From: Flammeovirgaceae bacterium SG7u.111 | GTDB lineage: Bacteria; Bacteroidota; Bacteroidia; Cytophagales; Flammeovirgaceae | Direction: 5' to 3' | Length of the DNA stretch: 64,000 nucleotides | Assembly (NCBI GenBank): GCA_034044135.1 | Contig: CP139021.1 | Coordinates: 4,665,635-4,729,634, forward strand | Shown here: positions 39,801 through 48,028 of the stretch, piece after piece | Numbering within the stretch: the first letter of the stretch is position 1 | Layout: each line of letters opens with the position of its first letter | Made by a program: the position numbers and the translations under genes | Notes under the pieces: model-generated | The model's input: the letters and a program-made list of their open reading frames with translations, nothing else | Told to the model about the DNA's origin: nothing | Databases searched by the model: none

Positions 39801-40997
39801 TTCAAATTCACCCCAAACGGAGGCAAAGTGGAACTAACAATCGACATAGATGAAGCAAGCCAAGAGCTAAAAGAAGGGGCAATTGTATTTAAAATAAGCG
39901 ATACTGGAATTGGTATTTCTCCCGAAGAACAAACGAAGATTTTTGAGCGGTTTTACCAAACGAAAGATGGAAAAAAAATGGGATCGAGCAGTGGGATTGG
40001 GCTTACCCTCGCCGCTGAATATGTAGAGCTCCACCATGGCAGCATAAAAGTAGAAAGCGAAGTAGACCAAGGGACAACGTTCACCGCCCTCTTGCCACTG
40101 GGCACAAAACATTTGCCTATGGAGACCATAGACTCGAATGAAAACATTAACCTGCTGGCAAAAAAATCGGTACATGGCAGGAAAGGTGGCTCTACCCAAT
40201 TTCAATTCGACCTAGAATCTGACAAGCCTTTGGTCTTGCTCATTGAAGACAACAATGATATTGTAGAATTCATCAGAAATAGCCTAAGCCACAAATATAA
40301 TTTTATTTCGGCTGAAAACGGCGAGGAAGGCTTAGTAAAAGCCAATAGTTTTTTACCCCAAGTGATAGTCAGCGATATTATGATGCCCATTATGGACGGG
40401 CTTACTTTCTGTGGAAAAGTGAAGGAAAACCCCAAAACAAGCCATGTAGGCATTATTTTGCTCACGGCAAAAAGCCTCACCTCCCAAAGGGTAGAGGGAA
40501 TTAGAAAAGGGGCAGATGCCTATATTACCAAACCTTTTGAAATTGACCTACTTGAAGCCTATATAGACCATCTTATCCACCGAACAGAAGAACTAACCAA
40601 CTACTTCAATAATGAGCTGATCCGCTTGCCCTCAGACCCTGACGCTATGAACAATGAGGACACCAAATTTGTAAAACAGGTGATGGATATAATAGAAGCC
40701 AACATCTCCAATTCGAACCTATCCGTGGAAATGATCAGCAATGAGATGGCAATGAGCTCCACTCATTTGTACCGAAAACTAAAAGCGACTACCGATCATT
40801 CTGCAAACGAAATTATCAAAAAATATAGATTGAAAAAAGCTTCTATCCTCCTACAAAATAAAGAAGGGAATATTACCGATATTATGTACGATGTAGGCTT
40901 CTCTAGCCTTTCTTACTTTTCAAAATGCTTTAAAGCAGAATATGGTCTTCCCCCCAAAAAGTACCAAGAAAATATGGGGAAGAAAACTGTTTTTTAA
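36888..40997 (+). CDS. Hybrid two-component system sensor-regulator (HTCS)
   Basis: 1369 residues. After an N-terminal membrane segment come about 14 beta-propeller (Reg_prop) repeats (KHGFLWVATGGGLARYDGYD, GILWVGTYNGLNRLD), a Y_Y_Y domain (about 690-800), a membrane helix (FFIAAYIILAVLAIYYAL), a HisKA domain with His853 (FFTNISHELRTP), a HATPase (LFNLLSNAFKFTPNGG, SDTGIGISPE), a receiver with Asp1163 (VIVSDIMMPIMDG) and an AraC-type HTH (about 1270-1365, DIMYDVGFSSLSYFSKCFKAEYG). HTCS proteins sense an oligosaccharide in the periplasm and switch on the adjacent PUL. Its divergent position next to susC of locus 2 makes that locus its target. All catalytic residues are in place. Confidence 0.96.
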   Translation: MNFLYYLYYTLSSINRPFETTLKGLGLLSWLLVALSHSSKAEDLFFSTLSMKDGLPSNIMAGIAQDKHGFLWVATGGGLARYDGYDFDVFKKDISQNSLPSNELTAIVAQGGYVWVGSWGGLCKVNTETFEVTRIKLDSSEVVRTLHLGKNNILWVGTGNGLVRYELDSQTQTLFDKHNSALSHNMVRSLYEDDKGILWVGTYNGLNRLDPNTKKIRSIELDKPSIPENNLILDIKPFSTQADSLIWIGTETGIHLLNTHTFVIEKLSKEEIKFSNEVIKCVYTDAEEKLWLGTDFGLNIVDTKKNSLNVHFHNPKKPYSITSNVIWQIFEDAGGIIWFATSNGLARVNKHSNFYSFQEVSHSFDQLVIGNQVKSILIDSEGNYWLATQYGVELINKRTGKKTTFSTDSPSPRKILLNNVYALEEDIYGRIWIGTAGGINVWDKNTNTMTSITASDKNGLTSNYVGNFSQQPDGTLWVSYWHGGVFKIDGDFQTLENIRFIPVKNLSTGSEKHIFGRGYLWYNENDKLLKVDPSTLKATSVTAFDEVAANKTIYSIYFSNKGDLWATTSNGFIQYSPKYGRAEFYPINTGVEIILTSLIEDDNGNIWGSSNTSLLKISPNNYHIDIYPLDKNLPINNFYYGCAAIDKKGELIFGGDNGFIVFDPKNVVPNRYKPPVYITSLEVNNKKLFVSEENNLLIKDIPFTSSIELEYQERSVSFEFSSLFFWQPETNFYAYKLEGFDEDWKYVSGAKNIASYSKLPVGNYIFKVKGSNNFGDLNGNEASLSLTVSPPFFLSKFFIAAYIILAVLAIYYALRIYSQRVHLKNELKITLLENEHAKEIEKTKEHFFTNISHELRTPISLILPPIHEIQKGGDLNEKNENLISLAEKNSRRLLKLVNQILDFNKIETDTLQLNVSQVEMVSFCQEVVSLFTDKAKRHDIELTFSNKIPEQTTWVDAEKIETVLFNLLSNAFKFTPNGGKVELTIDIDEASQELKEGAIVFKISDTGIGISPEEQTKIFERFYQTKDGKKMGSSSGIGLTLAAEYVELHHGSIKVESEVDQGTTFTALLPLGTKHLPMETIDSNENINLLAKKSVHGRKGGSTQFQFDLESDKPLVLLIEDNNDIVEFIRNSLSHKYNFISAENGEEGLVKANSFLPQVIVSDIMMPIMDGLTFCGKVKENPKTSHVGIILLTAKSLTSQRVEGIRKGADAYITKPFEIDLLEAYIDHLIHRTEELTNYFNNELIRLPSDPDAMNNEDTKFVKQVMDIIEANISNSNLSVEMISNEMAMSSTHLYRKLKATTDHSANEIIKKYRLKKASILLQNKEGNITDIMYDVGFSSLSYFSKCFKAEYGLPPKKYQENMGKKTVF

Positions 40998-41927
40998 TCA
41001 CCCTGCCAAGGAAGTTTTGCTTACTTTGTTGAGCCTGAACTGCCTATACCAAAGGTTAAGAGCCACACCTAAAATTGAAAGCATCATACCGATATAAGCT
41101 ACCCAACCATAGGTTTCTTCAAAAAAGATATAGCCAAAGCTGAGGGCAAAAACGATACTTGTATAACGGATGATCACCACTTTGGACAGGGCTTCTATTT
41201 GCAGCGATTTGGTCATGAGGTACTGGGCTATTTGCGTGAGCAAGCCTATACCAAGCAACAAAAGCCAATCCCAACCCATAGGAGTTTTCCACTCAAAAAA
41301 GAGGCAGTACAGACCTGTAAGAGGTAGGGTAATGAGCGGGAAATAAAAAATAATTACAAGAGGATGTTCCGAAGTTTTGAGCTTTCTAATGAAATTATGC
41401 GCCAACCCTGAGGAAAATGACGCTATCAAACCAAATAAAATATAAATCCATTTTACCCTTGGGTCAAAGCCTTCTACCAAGAAAATCCCTACAAATGCCA
41501 ATAGGAAAAATACCCATTGGAGTTTGTACACCTTCTCTTTTACAATAAAGACTCCCAGCAAAGTGGCGAAAACAGGGGCAATAAACCCGAGCATAACGGC
41601 ACTTGCCAAAGGAATGGCTTGCAACGTGATAAAGTAAAGAATGAGCGCGATAGCACCTGCCACTCCTCTCAAGATCAAATACTTTTTATTATTCCCCCAA
41701 ATAGAGACCTTTTGCACTTTGAGCATCGTAACACTCATAACCAAGGATATAAGAGAACGGAAAAACACTACCTCTACGGCAGGAATGTGTTGGGCAAGCT
41801 TTACCAGCAACCCCATGCAGCTAAAGAAAAACACTGCCCCAAACATATACCAAACACCTTTTGTAAATATCACCTTTTCAGTTTTTTGTTCATCAAACCT
41901 GTAGAGAATAAATACTTTCCCCCACAA
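40998..41927 (-). CDS. EamA/DMT-family membrane transporter
   Basis: 309 residues with about ten hydrophobic helices in two EamA halves (GVWYMFGAVFFFSCMGLLVK; WVFFLLAFVGIFLVEGFDP). The first about 23 residues are hydrophilic and an internal start is possible. DMT transporters export small metabolites; the substrate cannot be told. Its stop codon (40998-41000) directly abuts the stop of the hybrid sensor, with no base between, so no terminator fits there. Confidence 0.85.
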   Translation of the reverse strand: MWGKVFILYRFDEQKTEKVIFTKGVWYMFGAVFFFSCMGLLVKLAQHIPAVEVVFFRSLISLVMSVTMLKVQKVSIWGNNKKYLILRGVAGAIALILYFITLQAIPLASAVMLGFIAPVFATLLGVFIVKEKVYKLQWVFFLLAFVGIFLVEGFDPRVKWIYILFGLIASFSSGLAHNFIRKLKTSEHPLVIIFYFPLITLPLTGLYCLFFEWKTPMGWDWLLLLGIGLLTQIAQYLMTKSLQIEALSKVVIIRYTSIVFALSFGYIFFEETYGWVAYIGMMLSILGVALNLWYRQFRLNKVSKTSLAG

Positions 41928-41982
41928 TGTAAGCTCTTACAACAAGGGTGCGGTAATTTCAGTTTGCCCAAAACCAAAAAAA

Positions 41983-42004
41983 TGCCCCGCCAAAAGACGG
42001 GGCA
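41983..42004 (-). terminator. Terminator after the TonB-like gene
   Basis: TGCCCCG (41983-41989) pairs with CGGGGCA (41998-42004), with an A-run at 41976-41982 reading as Us on the minus strand. It lies about 65 bases after the TonB stop. Confidence 0.8.
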
Positions 42005-42069
42005 AATGTTAATTGTAGCTTTAGTTTATTTTGGTTCTTTACACTCCTTAGAGCGAATGTGTTTGTATG

Positions 42070-42897
42070 TTATTTCGCCAACTTAAAGTTGATTGGCAAT
42101 ACAATTCTTTGCTTAACAGCTCTACCACGTTGCTTACCTGGAGACCATTTCTTCGCTTTCTCGAAAATCCTAACAGCTTCTTCGTCACAGCCACCGCCTA
42201 TACCTCTAATCACATTCACATCAGTAAGCGAGCCATCGGTATCAACCACAAACTGCACATATACTTTCCCTTCTACACCCATTCTTTTCGCTTGTGCAGG
42301 ATATTTGATATTTTTACCAACCCACTGTAAGAATTTAGTAACACCACCTTTTGGAGTTGCACCCTCTTCTACTATTTCGAAGATCTGGTCAGCAGTTTCC
42401 TCTTCTTCGGGCTCCTCTTCTACCATTACCTCTACTTCCTGGATGATGGTTTCTTCATCAGCTTCCATGTCGAGGTTAACCTCTATCTCCTGCTCAATTT
42501 CTTCTTCGTCAGGCACCTCTACAATTTCAGGAGCTTGAACTTTTGGTGGTGGAGGTGGTTTTTGCTCAGTTGGAGGTACTTCCATCATTTCCTCAGCAAT
42601 GTCGTCTAGTTGACCAAGGTCTACCAGCTCAGCTTCATCATAATCTGGAAATTCAAATGCCGCAAGAACCAAAGCAAGACTGAAAATCATACCTGCGTTT
42701 CTGATAAGCGGGCGGTACTTATTAATGTCTGCCGATGGCACTTTCTTGATTAGCGGGTCAGAATAATCTATACTTTCTATATCCTTTGCCCCATTAATTT
42801 TCAACAGATAGCGCAGAAGAAAGATCATTCCGATTACCCCGAACACAAAAATACCTACTACACCTAGCAGACCGATTGAGTGGAGAAATTCTACCAT
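42070..42897 (-). CDS. TonB-family energy transducer with an extra N-terminal membrane helix
   Basis: 275 residues. An N-terminal hydrophobic helix (about 7-30) precedes the usual TonB anchor (about 65-82, NAGMIFSLALVLAAFEF). A proline-rich segment (PPTEQKPPPPPKVQAPE), a long acidic stretch (EEEIEQEIEVNLDMEADEE) and a TonB C-terminal domain follow (FLQWVGKNIKYPAQAKRMGV, GKVYVQFVVDTDGSL). TonB carries inner-membrane energy to SusC-type receptors. No exbB or exbD is adjacent. The two-helix N-terminus differs from the single-anchor form usual in the group; the first helix may be a fused extension. Confidence 0.9.
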   Translation of the reverse strand: MVEFLHSIGLLGVVGIFVFGVIGMIFLLRYLLKINGAKDIESIDYSDPLIKKVPSADINKYRPLIRNAGMIFSLALVLAAFEFPDYDEAELVDLGQLDDIAEEMMEVPPTEQKPPPPPKVQAPEIVEVPDEEEIEQEIEVNLDMEADEETIIQEVEVMVEEEPEEEETADQIFEIVEEGATPKGGVTKFLQWVGKNIKYPAQAKRMGVEGKVYVQFVVDTDGSLTDVNVIRGIGGGCDEEAVRIFEKAKKWSPGKQRGRAVKQRIVLPINFKLAK

Positions 42898-43416
42898 TTT
42901 AAAAATAGTTTAGTTGTAAAAAAAATTTTGTCGTATAGTTTTAATTCGCTTTTTCACGTCCAAAAAAACGCTTTAGAGAACATTTTCGATAGTGTAATGC
43001 AGCTTTAGAAAAAAGATACAAGGCAGACAAAAAATAATTTCAAAAAAATAGTAAAACCGCCTTTTTGGCATCTTGAAGGGAGTTCTTTTTAAAAAAATCA
43101 CGACTACAAAAAATGATCGGGATTAAAATCTCGCCTAGCTAACCAAAGCCTCTTCAAAGGAAGCCTACAAACAGCGAAAAACACATGACATACATCATGT
43201 CAATTTGAAACTTTTGTAATGTTTTATCCGTAGTCGTTTTTAAGCTATTGGTAGAATTTTTATACAAGCCTATTTTTCTGCATGACTGTTTACCTTATTT
43301 TTATTAGCTTTATAAAATCAACACATCGTACTCGACCAATTTTCTATCTTCTCAACTCCCTCTTTTGAGGTCATTCTTAGTTTAACTTTAAACAAAGGCT
43401 AATCATTCGTCACTTA
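42898..43416. other. Long intergenic region, divergent
   Basis: The 519 bases between the TonB-like gene and the surface module are AT-rich. No convincing frame, RNA or repeat was seen; one imperfect ATGACATACATCATGTCA palindrome (about 43185-43202) could be an operator. Confidence 0.35.
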
Positions 43417-43932
43417 ATGTATCAAGCAAAGATGAAATCTATCGGCACGATCATATTCTTGTTGTTTACGACCAGTATGTACGGCCAATCAGTTTACCTT
43501 CAAAGGTCTGCTGTGGGCATGGCAGGCTTTTCTGGCAAAACTACCTCAAGCCAGCAGCGCCTTTACATACAACAAAGTATAGGTCAAAAAGGAGTGATTG
43601 GAACAGCCATGCTTGGTAAAAAGGCAATTTTTCAAGGTTTTTTACAACCTTTCAGTCCAAGAGCTACTTCTTTATCAGCCGGAACGCCCAATTCATCCCT
43701 AATAGTTTACCCCAACCCATTTGAAGGAACACTCACGGTCGAAACCACATTTGATACCTCTTCAGCAGCCGTGATAAAAGTCTATAACATACTTGGAAAC
43801 ATAATTTACACACATAACTATGCCCATAACGGACCCCTAGATTTAGAATTAAACCATCTGCCTGCAGGGCAGTACATCCTCCACCTACACAGTAATTCCA
43901 GTCTTTTTATTCATAAAATACAAAAGAAGTAG
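43417..43932 (+). CDS. Small secreted protein with T9SS type A sorting domain
   Basis: 171 residues; the start at 43432 (MKSIGTIIFLLF) gives a cleaner signal peptide ending YGQ-SVY. Residues about 30-80 are a short domain (QRLYIQQSIGQKGVIGTAML), seen in Bacteroidota T9SS proteins. The C-terminal about 80 residues are a sorting domain (SLIVYPNPFEGTLTVET ... LPAGQYILHLHSN). Predicted to pass the outer membrane by T9SS. Its stop codon is directly followed by the ATG of the next gene, so the two are translationally linked. Confidence 0.8.
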   Translation: MYQAKMKSIGTIIFLLFTTSMYGQSVYLQRSAVGMAGFSGKTTSSQQRLYIQQSIGQKGVIGTAMLGKKAIFQGFLQPFSPRATSLSAGTPNSSLIVYPNPFEGTLTVETTFDTSSAAVIKVYNILGNIIYTHNYAHNGPLDLELNHLPAGQYILHLHSNSSLFIHKIQKK

Positions 43933-44604
43933 ATGTTAAAAATTTCTCTTACCATTCTTTTTTCATTGATTGTTTTCACAGCTACTGCCCAAGAGTTTTT
44001 TATGGGCATGGGCAACACCACATCTTCTTTTGACTATAAAAATTCAAAAGGAGAAAAGCTGGAAAACCTTCGCCCAAACAACGATTTGTACATGGAGGCA
44101 GGCTATAAACTCCATATCTTCACCGAAAACCTAAACATCGTCCCTACCCTATCTTATATTCAATATGGAGCTTCAGGAACTGAGCAAAACTATTCCCTTG
44201 ACTGGGAAATGGCTTACTTGGGGACAAATATTGGATTGGAGTATAATCTCTTTTATATCAGTGATTTCTTCAATCAAATGAATGGATTTGTAAAAGATAG
44301 AGAGGGCCTTATCCTCTACCTGAAAGCTTCCTTTTCTGGAGAATTCATGCTGAGTGGAACACAACGGATCAACAACGACACCTATGACCTTGCAGGAGTG
44401 GAACAATTTGATAAACCCTTCTTTTTTGGAAGAGGTGGCGGTGGTTTGAACTACTCTTTTTCTGAAGACATTTCCATTTATGGGCAGTATATGTTTGGAA
44501 AAAGCTTCCCTATAATTGCCAGCAACTCCAACGATCAGGAAGAACTCAGCATTCTTACCCATCAGTTTAGCTTCGGCATCCTCATTGGCATCAATCACAA
44601 ATAA
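43933..44604 (+). CDS. Outer-membrane beta-barrel protein
   Basis: 223 residues. Signal peptide ends TATAQ-EFF. Alternating polar and aromatic strands (YKLHIFTENLNIVPTLSYIQ, ISIYGQYMFGKS) end with FSFGILIGINHK, the terminal-strand pattern of a small outer-membrane barrel. Second gene of a three-gene operon with a secreted protein before and a fibre-like protein after. It could anchor one of them; this is inferred. Confidence 0.75.
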   Translation: MLKISLTILFSLIVFTATAQEFFMGMGNTTSSFDYKNSKGEKLENLRPNNDLYMEAGYKLHIFTENLNIVPTLSYIQYGASGTEQNYSLDWEMAYLGTNIGLEYNLFYISDFFNQMNGFVKDREGLILYLKASFSGEFMLSGTQRINNDTYDLAGVEQFDKPFFFGRGGGGLNYSFSEDISIYGQYMFGKSFPIIASNSNDQEELSILTHQFSFGILIGINHK

Positions 44605-44644
44605 GTAAGCATTCTTTTACCCAATATCTGTAAAACGCATACCT

Positions 44645-46534
44645 ATGAAAAAGCTACTATTTCTTCTTTTACTAGCACCATTTTCGACTTCCGTTTTTGC
44701 CCAATCGCAAGGCATAAGCTACCAGGCGTTTATTGCCAGCGCAAATGAACTAGAGATACCAGGAATCGATATCGACGGACCGGCTGTGCAAAATGCGCCC
44801 ATTTCATTGAGGTTTACCATCATAAGTGAAACAGGCACTATTGAATACCAAGAAATACAAAACACATCTACAGATGAATATGGGATGATCAATGTGATTA
44901 TTGCTGAAGGAGAAATTACTGCTGAAAGCCCTGGAAATTTTACGAATATCGACTGGAACGGATTACCAAAAAATTTGAAAGTAGAAATCAGTTTGGAAGA
45001 AAATGGGAATATCTTTGAACAATTTAGCGAGCAAGCCTTGTACTTCGTCCCCTATGCCTTTCACCGCAACATTACTGCTACGGGCACTCTCATAGTAGAT
45101 GGTGCCTCTACGCTCAATAGTTCCTTAAATGTAAAAGGGGCTACCACACTAAACAACACGCTAAACGTAACAAACGAAAGCACGAGCAACCTATCAGGGA
45201 TACTCAATGTGGATGGAGCTTCAAACCTGAATGAACTAAATGTTAGCAAAGAGACCAACCTAAACGGCCAGGTAACCATCTCTACTTCCCTAACTGGAGG
45301 CGAAACCTCGTATGGAGCTTACCCCCTACGGGTGGAAGGCAGCAACCAAGGGGTAGCAATTAAGGTAAATGGAACTAGAAACTCAGGCAAAAACTTCTTG
45401 ACATTTATGGATGCAGCTGGCGTACAAGGTCGAATAGAAGGACAGACTCTCAGTGAGCTACACAATAGTTTTCGTTATATTTGGGACATTACCTTGCAGG
45501 GCATTGACGTAGCAGCTGCTGTAGCAGAAGCTGCTGCTGCTGCCGCACAATTTCCTTCAGGTCCTGCCGAAGCAGCCGCAGTTTCTGCCTACGCAGGCTT
45601 ACAAACTGCACATTATACCGAATGGATAATAGACCAAGAAACTTCCATAGGTATAGCTTTTGAAAGTGGTGGAGCAGATTATGCTGAGTTTTTGGAGAAA
45701 AATGATCCTTCCGAAACCTTCCTACCGGGAGAAGTGGTGGGCGTAATTGGTGGAAAAATTTCTAAAAATACAGCAGATGCAGATCATCTTATGGTTATTT
45801 CCACCAACCCGATAGTCGTGGGAAATTTACCCAAACAAAAAGAGGAAACTAAGTACGAAAAAGTTGCATTTATAGGGCAAGTCCCAGTGCGAGTAGCAGG
45901 AAAAGTAGCTGTTGGAGATTACATCTTACCCTCCCAAAACAATGATGGAATTGGGGTTGCTGTATCTCCTTCGGAAATGACAGTTGAGGATTACAACAAA
46001 ATAATTGGCATTGCTTGGTCCGAATCTCAAAACGCTTTCACCAGCCTCGTTAATGTAGCCGTGGGGATCAATACCAACGACTTGGCCGCAGTAGTTGCCA
46101 AGCAAGAAAAACAACTCCAAGCCATGCAGCAGCAAATTGATCAAATAATGGCGATGCTTGCAGGAGACACACTTGAAACCCCTCAAGTTATTTCCAAAAC
46201 AACAACTCAATCCATCTCTACAACCGATACTTCCAGCACACTTTCAATCTCCAAACAATTAGCAGAGTCGCATGCTAATGGAAAGACTTTTTCAGCTATT
46301 TCAGATCAAGAATTTGAAAAATGGCTAACCGACTATGGGTATATTTTTGAAGAAACCATGGCTGATCTGAATTCTTTTTTTGCAAGTAAAAATGTGGATG
46401 TGAGCAACTATCCAGAAGTGAAGTCGATCATTGAAAATCCGACCGAAGCACTCAGGAATATGCGAAGCGGGAAATACATGCCTACGCTCTGGCAATCATT
46501 GGAAAAAAGACATTTGCAACATTTGAGGGATTGA
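44645..46534 (+). CDS. Secreted fibre-like surface protein with repeat stalk and Peptidase-G2-like domain
   Basis: 629 residues. Signal peptide (STSVFAQ-SQG). Residues 20-145 form a conserved head (ISYQAFIASANELEIPG ... LYFVPYAFHRN). Residues 145-215 are repeats (GTLIVDGASTLNSSLNVKGA, TTLNNTLNVTNES), like a beta-helical stalk in phage tail fibres. An Ala-rich stretch (about 292-325) follows. Residues about 340-475 (GGADYAEFLEKNDPSETFLP ... GKVAVGDYILPS) resemble the intramolecular-chaperone Peptidase G2 domain of tail fibres. A coiled coil (VAKQEKQLQAMQQQIDQIMAM) and a Ser/Thr-rich tail follow. Probable trimeric surface fibre or adhesin. No T9SS tail is seen. Confidence 0.7.
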   Translation: MKKLLFLLLLAPFSTSVFAQSQGISYQAFIASANELEIPGIDIDGPAVQNAPISLRFTIISETGTIEYQEIQNTSTDEYGMINVIIAEGEITAESPGNFTNIDWNGLPKNLKVEISLEENGNIFEQFSEQALYFVPYAFHRNITATGTLIVDGASTLNSSLNVKGATTLNNTLNVTNESTSNLSGILNVDGASNLNELNVSKETNLNGQVTISTSLTGGETSYGAYPLRVEGSNQGVAIKVNGTRNSGKNFLTFMDAAGVQGRIEGQTLSELHNSFRYIWDITLQGIDVAAAVAEAAAAAAQFPSGPAEAAAVSAYAGLQTAHYTEWIIDQETSIGIAFESGGADYAEFLEKNDPSETFLPGEVVGVIGGKISKNTADADHLMVISTNPIVVGNLPKQKEETKYEKVAFIGQVPVRVAGKVAVGDYILPSQNNDGIGVAVSPSEMTVEDYNKIIGIAWSESQNAFTSLVNVAVGINTNDLAAVVAKQEKQLQAMQQQIDQIMAMLAGDTLETPQVISKTTTQSISTTDTSSTLSISKQLAESHANGKTFSAISDQEFEKWLTDYGYIFEETMADLNSFFASKNVDVSNYPEVKSIIENPTEALRNMRSGKYMPTLWQSLEKRHLQHLRD

Positions 46535-46751
46535 TGATCCTCAACTTCTTTTACACTAGTTACAATCTTTTCTTTAATGGACTTCACCAAGCCTCTAAAA
46601 GATTACTGGGGAAAGCAAACATTTTTCTTAATTTTGGGCGAGAGAAACGAGAAGAGCAGACTGTGAAAGTAAGGCAAGCGAATTTTGTCTGATCTTTTAC
46701 TTCCAATGTCTTTCTACAATCATATCCTATCAATAAAAAAACTTTAAAGTT

Positions 46752-47945
46752 ATGCCAGGAACCGAATTGTTTGGTGCGGAAGAAAAAAAAGAAGTAATGG
46801 ACGTGCTGGAAACCGGCATTTTGTTCAGATATAACCACGACGAGCCTCGCCAAGGCATTTGGAAAGCCAAAGAGCTAGAGGAAGAAGTGAAGAAATTTAC
46901 CGGTGCGAAATATGCCCATGCCGTTACCAGCGGTTCTACGGCAGTTGCCTGCGTGATGGCAGCGGCAGGCCTTGGCTTCGGCGATGAGGTGGTAGTTACA
47001 CCATTTACTTATATAGCCACGGTAGAGGCGGTAATGTACGCCGGTGCGCTTCCTATTTTTGCCGAAGTAGACGAAAATCTTTGCATCACAGCTGAAGGAA
47101 TAGAAAAAGCTATTACGCCTAATACTAAAGCGGTAATGCTGGTACACATGTGCGGTGCTGCGGCTGATATGGACGCAATCCAAGTGGTTTGCGACAAGCA
47201 TAATTTGATTTTGGTTGAAGATGCAGGTCAAGCACTTGGCGCTTTTTACAAAGGAAAATCAGTTGGCCTTTTTGGTGTAGCTGGTGCATTTTCTTTCGAT
47301 TTCTTCAAAATCACCACAGCTGGTGAAGGCGGCGTATTCATCACCGATAGCGAAGAAGCTTACAACATAGCTCAACAATTCTCTGACCACGGGCACGACC
47401 ACATTGGCGATAACCGAGGAATGGAGCAACACCCAATCGTTGGTTTCAACTACCGACTTAGCGAGTTGCATGCAGCCGTTGGTTTGGCTCAAATGAGAAA
47501 AGTGGAATACATCCGCGAGCAAAGCAGAAAAAACAAGGCTTATATAAAAGAACAGTTGGCAACGGTAGATGGCGTTACTTTCCGCCCTATGCCCGATGCT
47601 GAAGGAGATTCTGGAACGTTCCTTAACTTCTTTTTGCCCGATACAGAAACAGCGCAAAAAGTGATGGCGCAGTTTAAAGAAGACGGCGTTGGCGGATGCA
47701 ACTATTGGTACACAAACATGTACCACTTCATCAACCAGTGGGATCACTTGAGAAACTTGAAGACTCCGTACAAACTCCCTATCCACCACCTAGGCGCACC
47801 TCAAGATTACAACAACCTTGACTTGCCTAAATCTCAAGAAGTAGTTGGCAGATTGATTTCTTTAGGTATCCGTTGCACATGGACGGAAGCCGAAATGGAA
47901 GAGTTGGCTGGCAAAATGGTGAAGTCGATAAAAGCTGTTCTTTAG
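46752..47945 (+). CDS. kdnA: DegT-family aminotransferase, predicted 8-amino-3,8-dideoxy-octulosonate (Kdo8N) synthase
   Basis: 397 residues. It is a PLP-dependent sugar aminotransferase of the DegT/DnrJ/EryC1/StrS fold, with Lys186 in FSFDFFKITTAGEGGVF as the PLP lysine and Asp157 in VEDAGQALGA. The partner immediately downstream is a KdnB-like oxidase. KdnA and KdnB were described in Shewanella oneidensis, where KdnB oxidises C8 of Kdo and KdnA aminates it, making 8-amino-Kdo for the LPS core. The pair order and motifs fit; the exact substrate is inferred. Role: sugar building block for the outer leaflet. A start at the ATG after AAAGTT (46752) fits the family N-terminus. Confidence 0.85.
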   Translation: MPGTELFGAEEKKEVMDVLETGILFRYNHDEPRQGIWKAKELEEEVKKFTGAKYAHAVTSGSTAVACVMAAAGLGFGDEVVVTPFTYIATVEAVMYAGALPIFAEVDENLCITAEGIEKAITPNTKAVMLVHMCGAAADMDAIQVVCDKHNLILVEDAGQALGAFYKGKSVGLFGVAGAFSFDFFKITTAGEGGVFITDSEEAYNIAQQFSDHGHDHIGDNRGMEQHPIVGFNYRLSELHAAVGLAQMRKVEYIREQSRKNKAYIKEQLATVDGVTFRPMPDAEGDSGTFLNFFLPDTETAQKVMAQFKEDGVGGCNYWYTNMYHFINQWDHLRNLKTPYKLPIHHLGAPQDYNNLDLPKSQEVVGRLISLGIRCTWTEAEMEELAGKMVKSIKAVL

Positions 47946-47967
47946 AAAGAAGATAACATTCCAAATC

Positions 47968-47995
47968 GTAGAGAGAAGGCATGCCTTCTCTCTAC
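47968..47995. repeat. Perfect 28-base palindrome between kdnA and kdnB
   Basis: A self-complementary 28-mer, GTAGAGAGAAGGC followed at once by ATGCCTTCTCTCTAC, with no separate loop. It lies 22 bases after the kdnA stop and 34 bases before the kdnB ATG. It has no T-run. It could be a processing or attenuation hairpin or a dimeric regulator site. Confidence 0.6.
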
Positions 47996-48028
47996 TACTA
48001 TTTGACATTAGATTTACCTTATTACATC

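Noticed and set aside
40980-41000. Stop codons of the hybrid sensor and the EamA gene touch with no gap, suggesting an overlap-dependent terminator
   Set aside because: No stem or T-run fits; simple convergent packing explains it.
45510-45600. GCTGCTGCTGC stretch as a microsatellite
   Set aside because: It simply encodes the Ala-rich part of the fibre protein and is imperfect.
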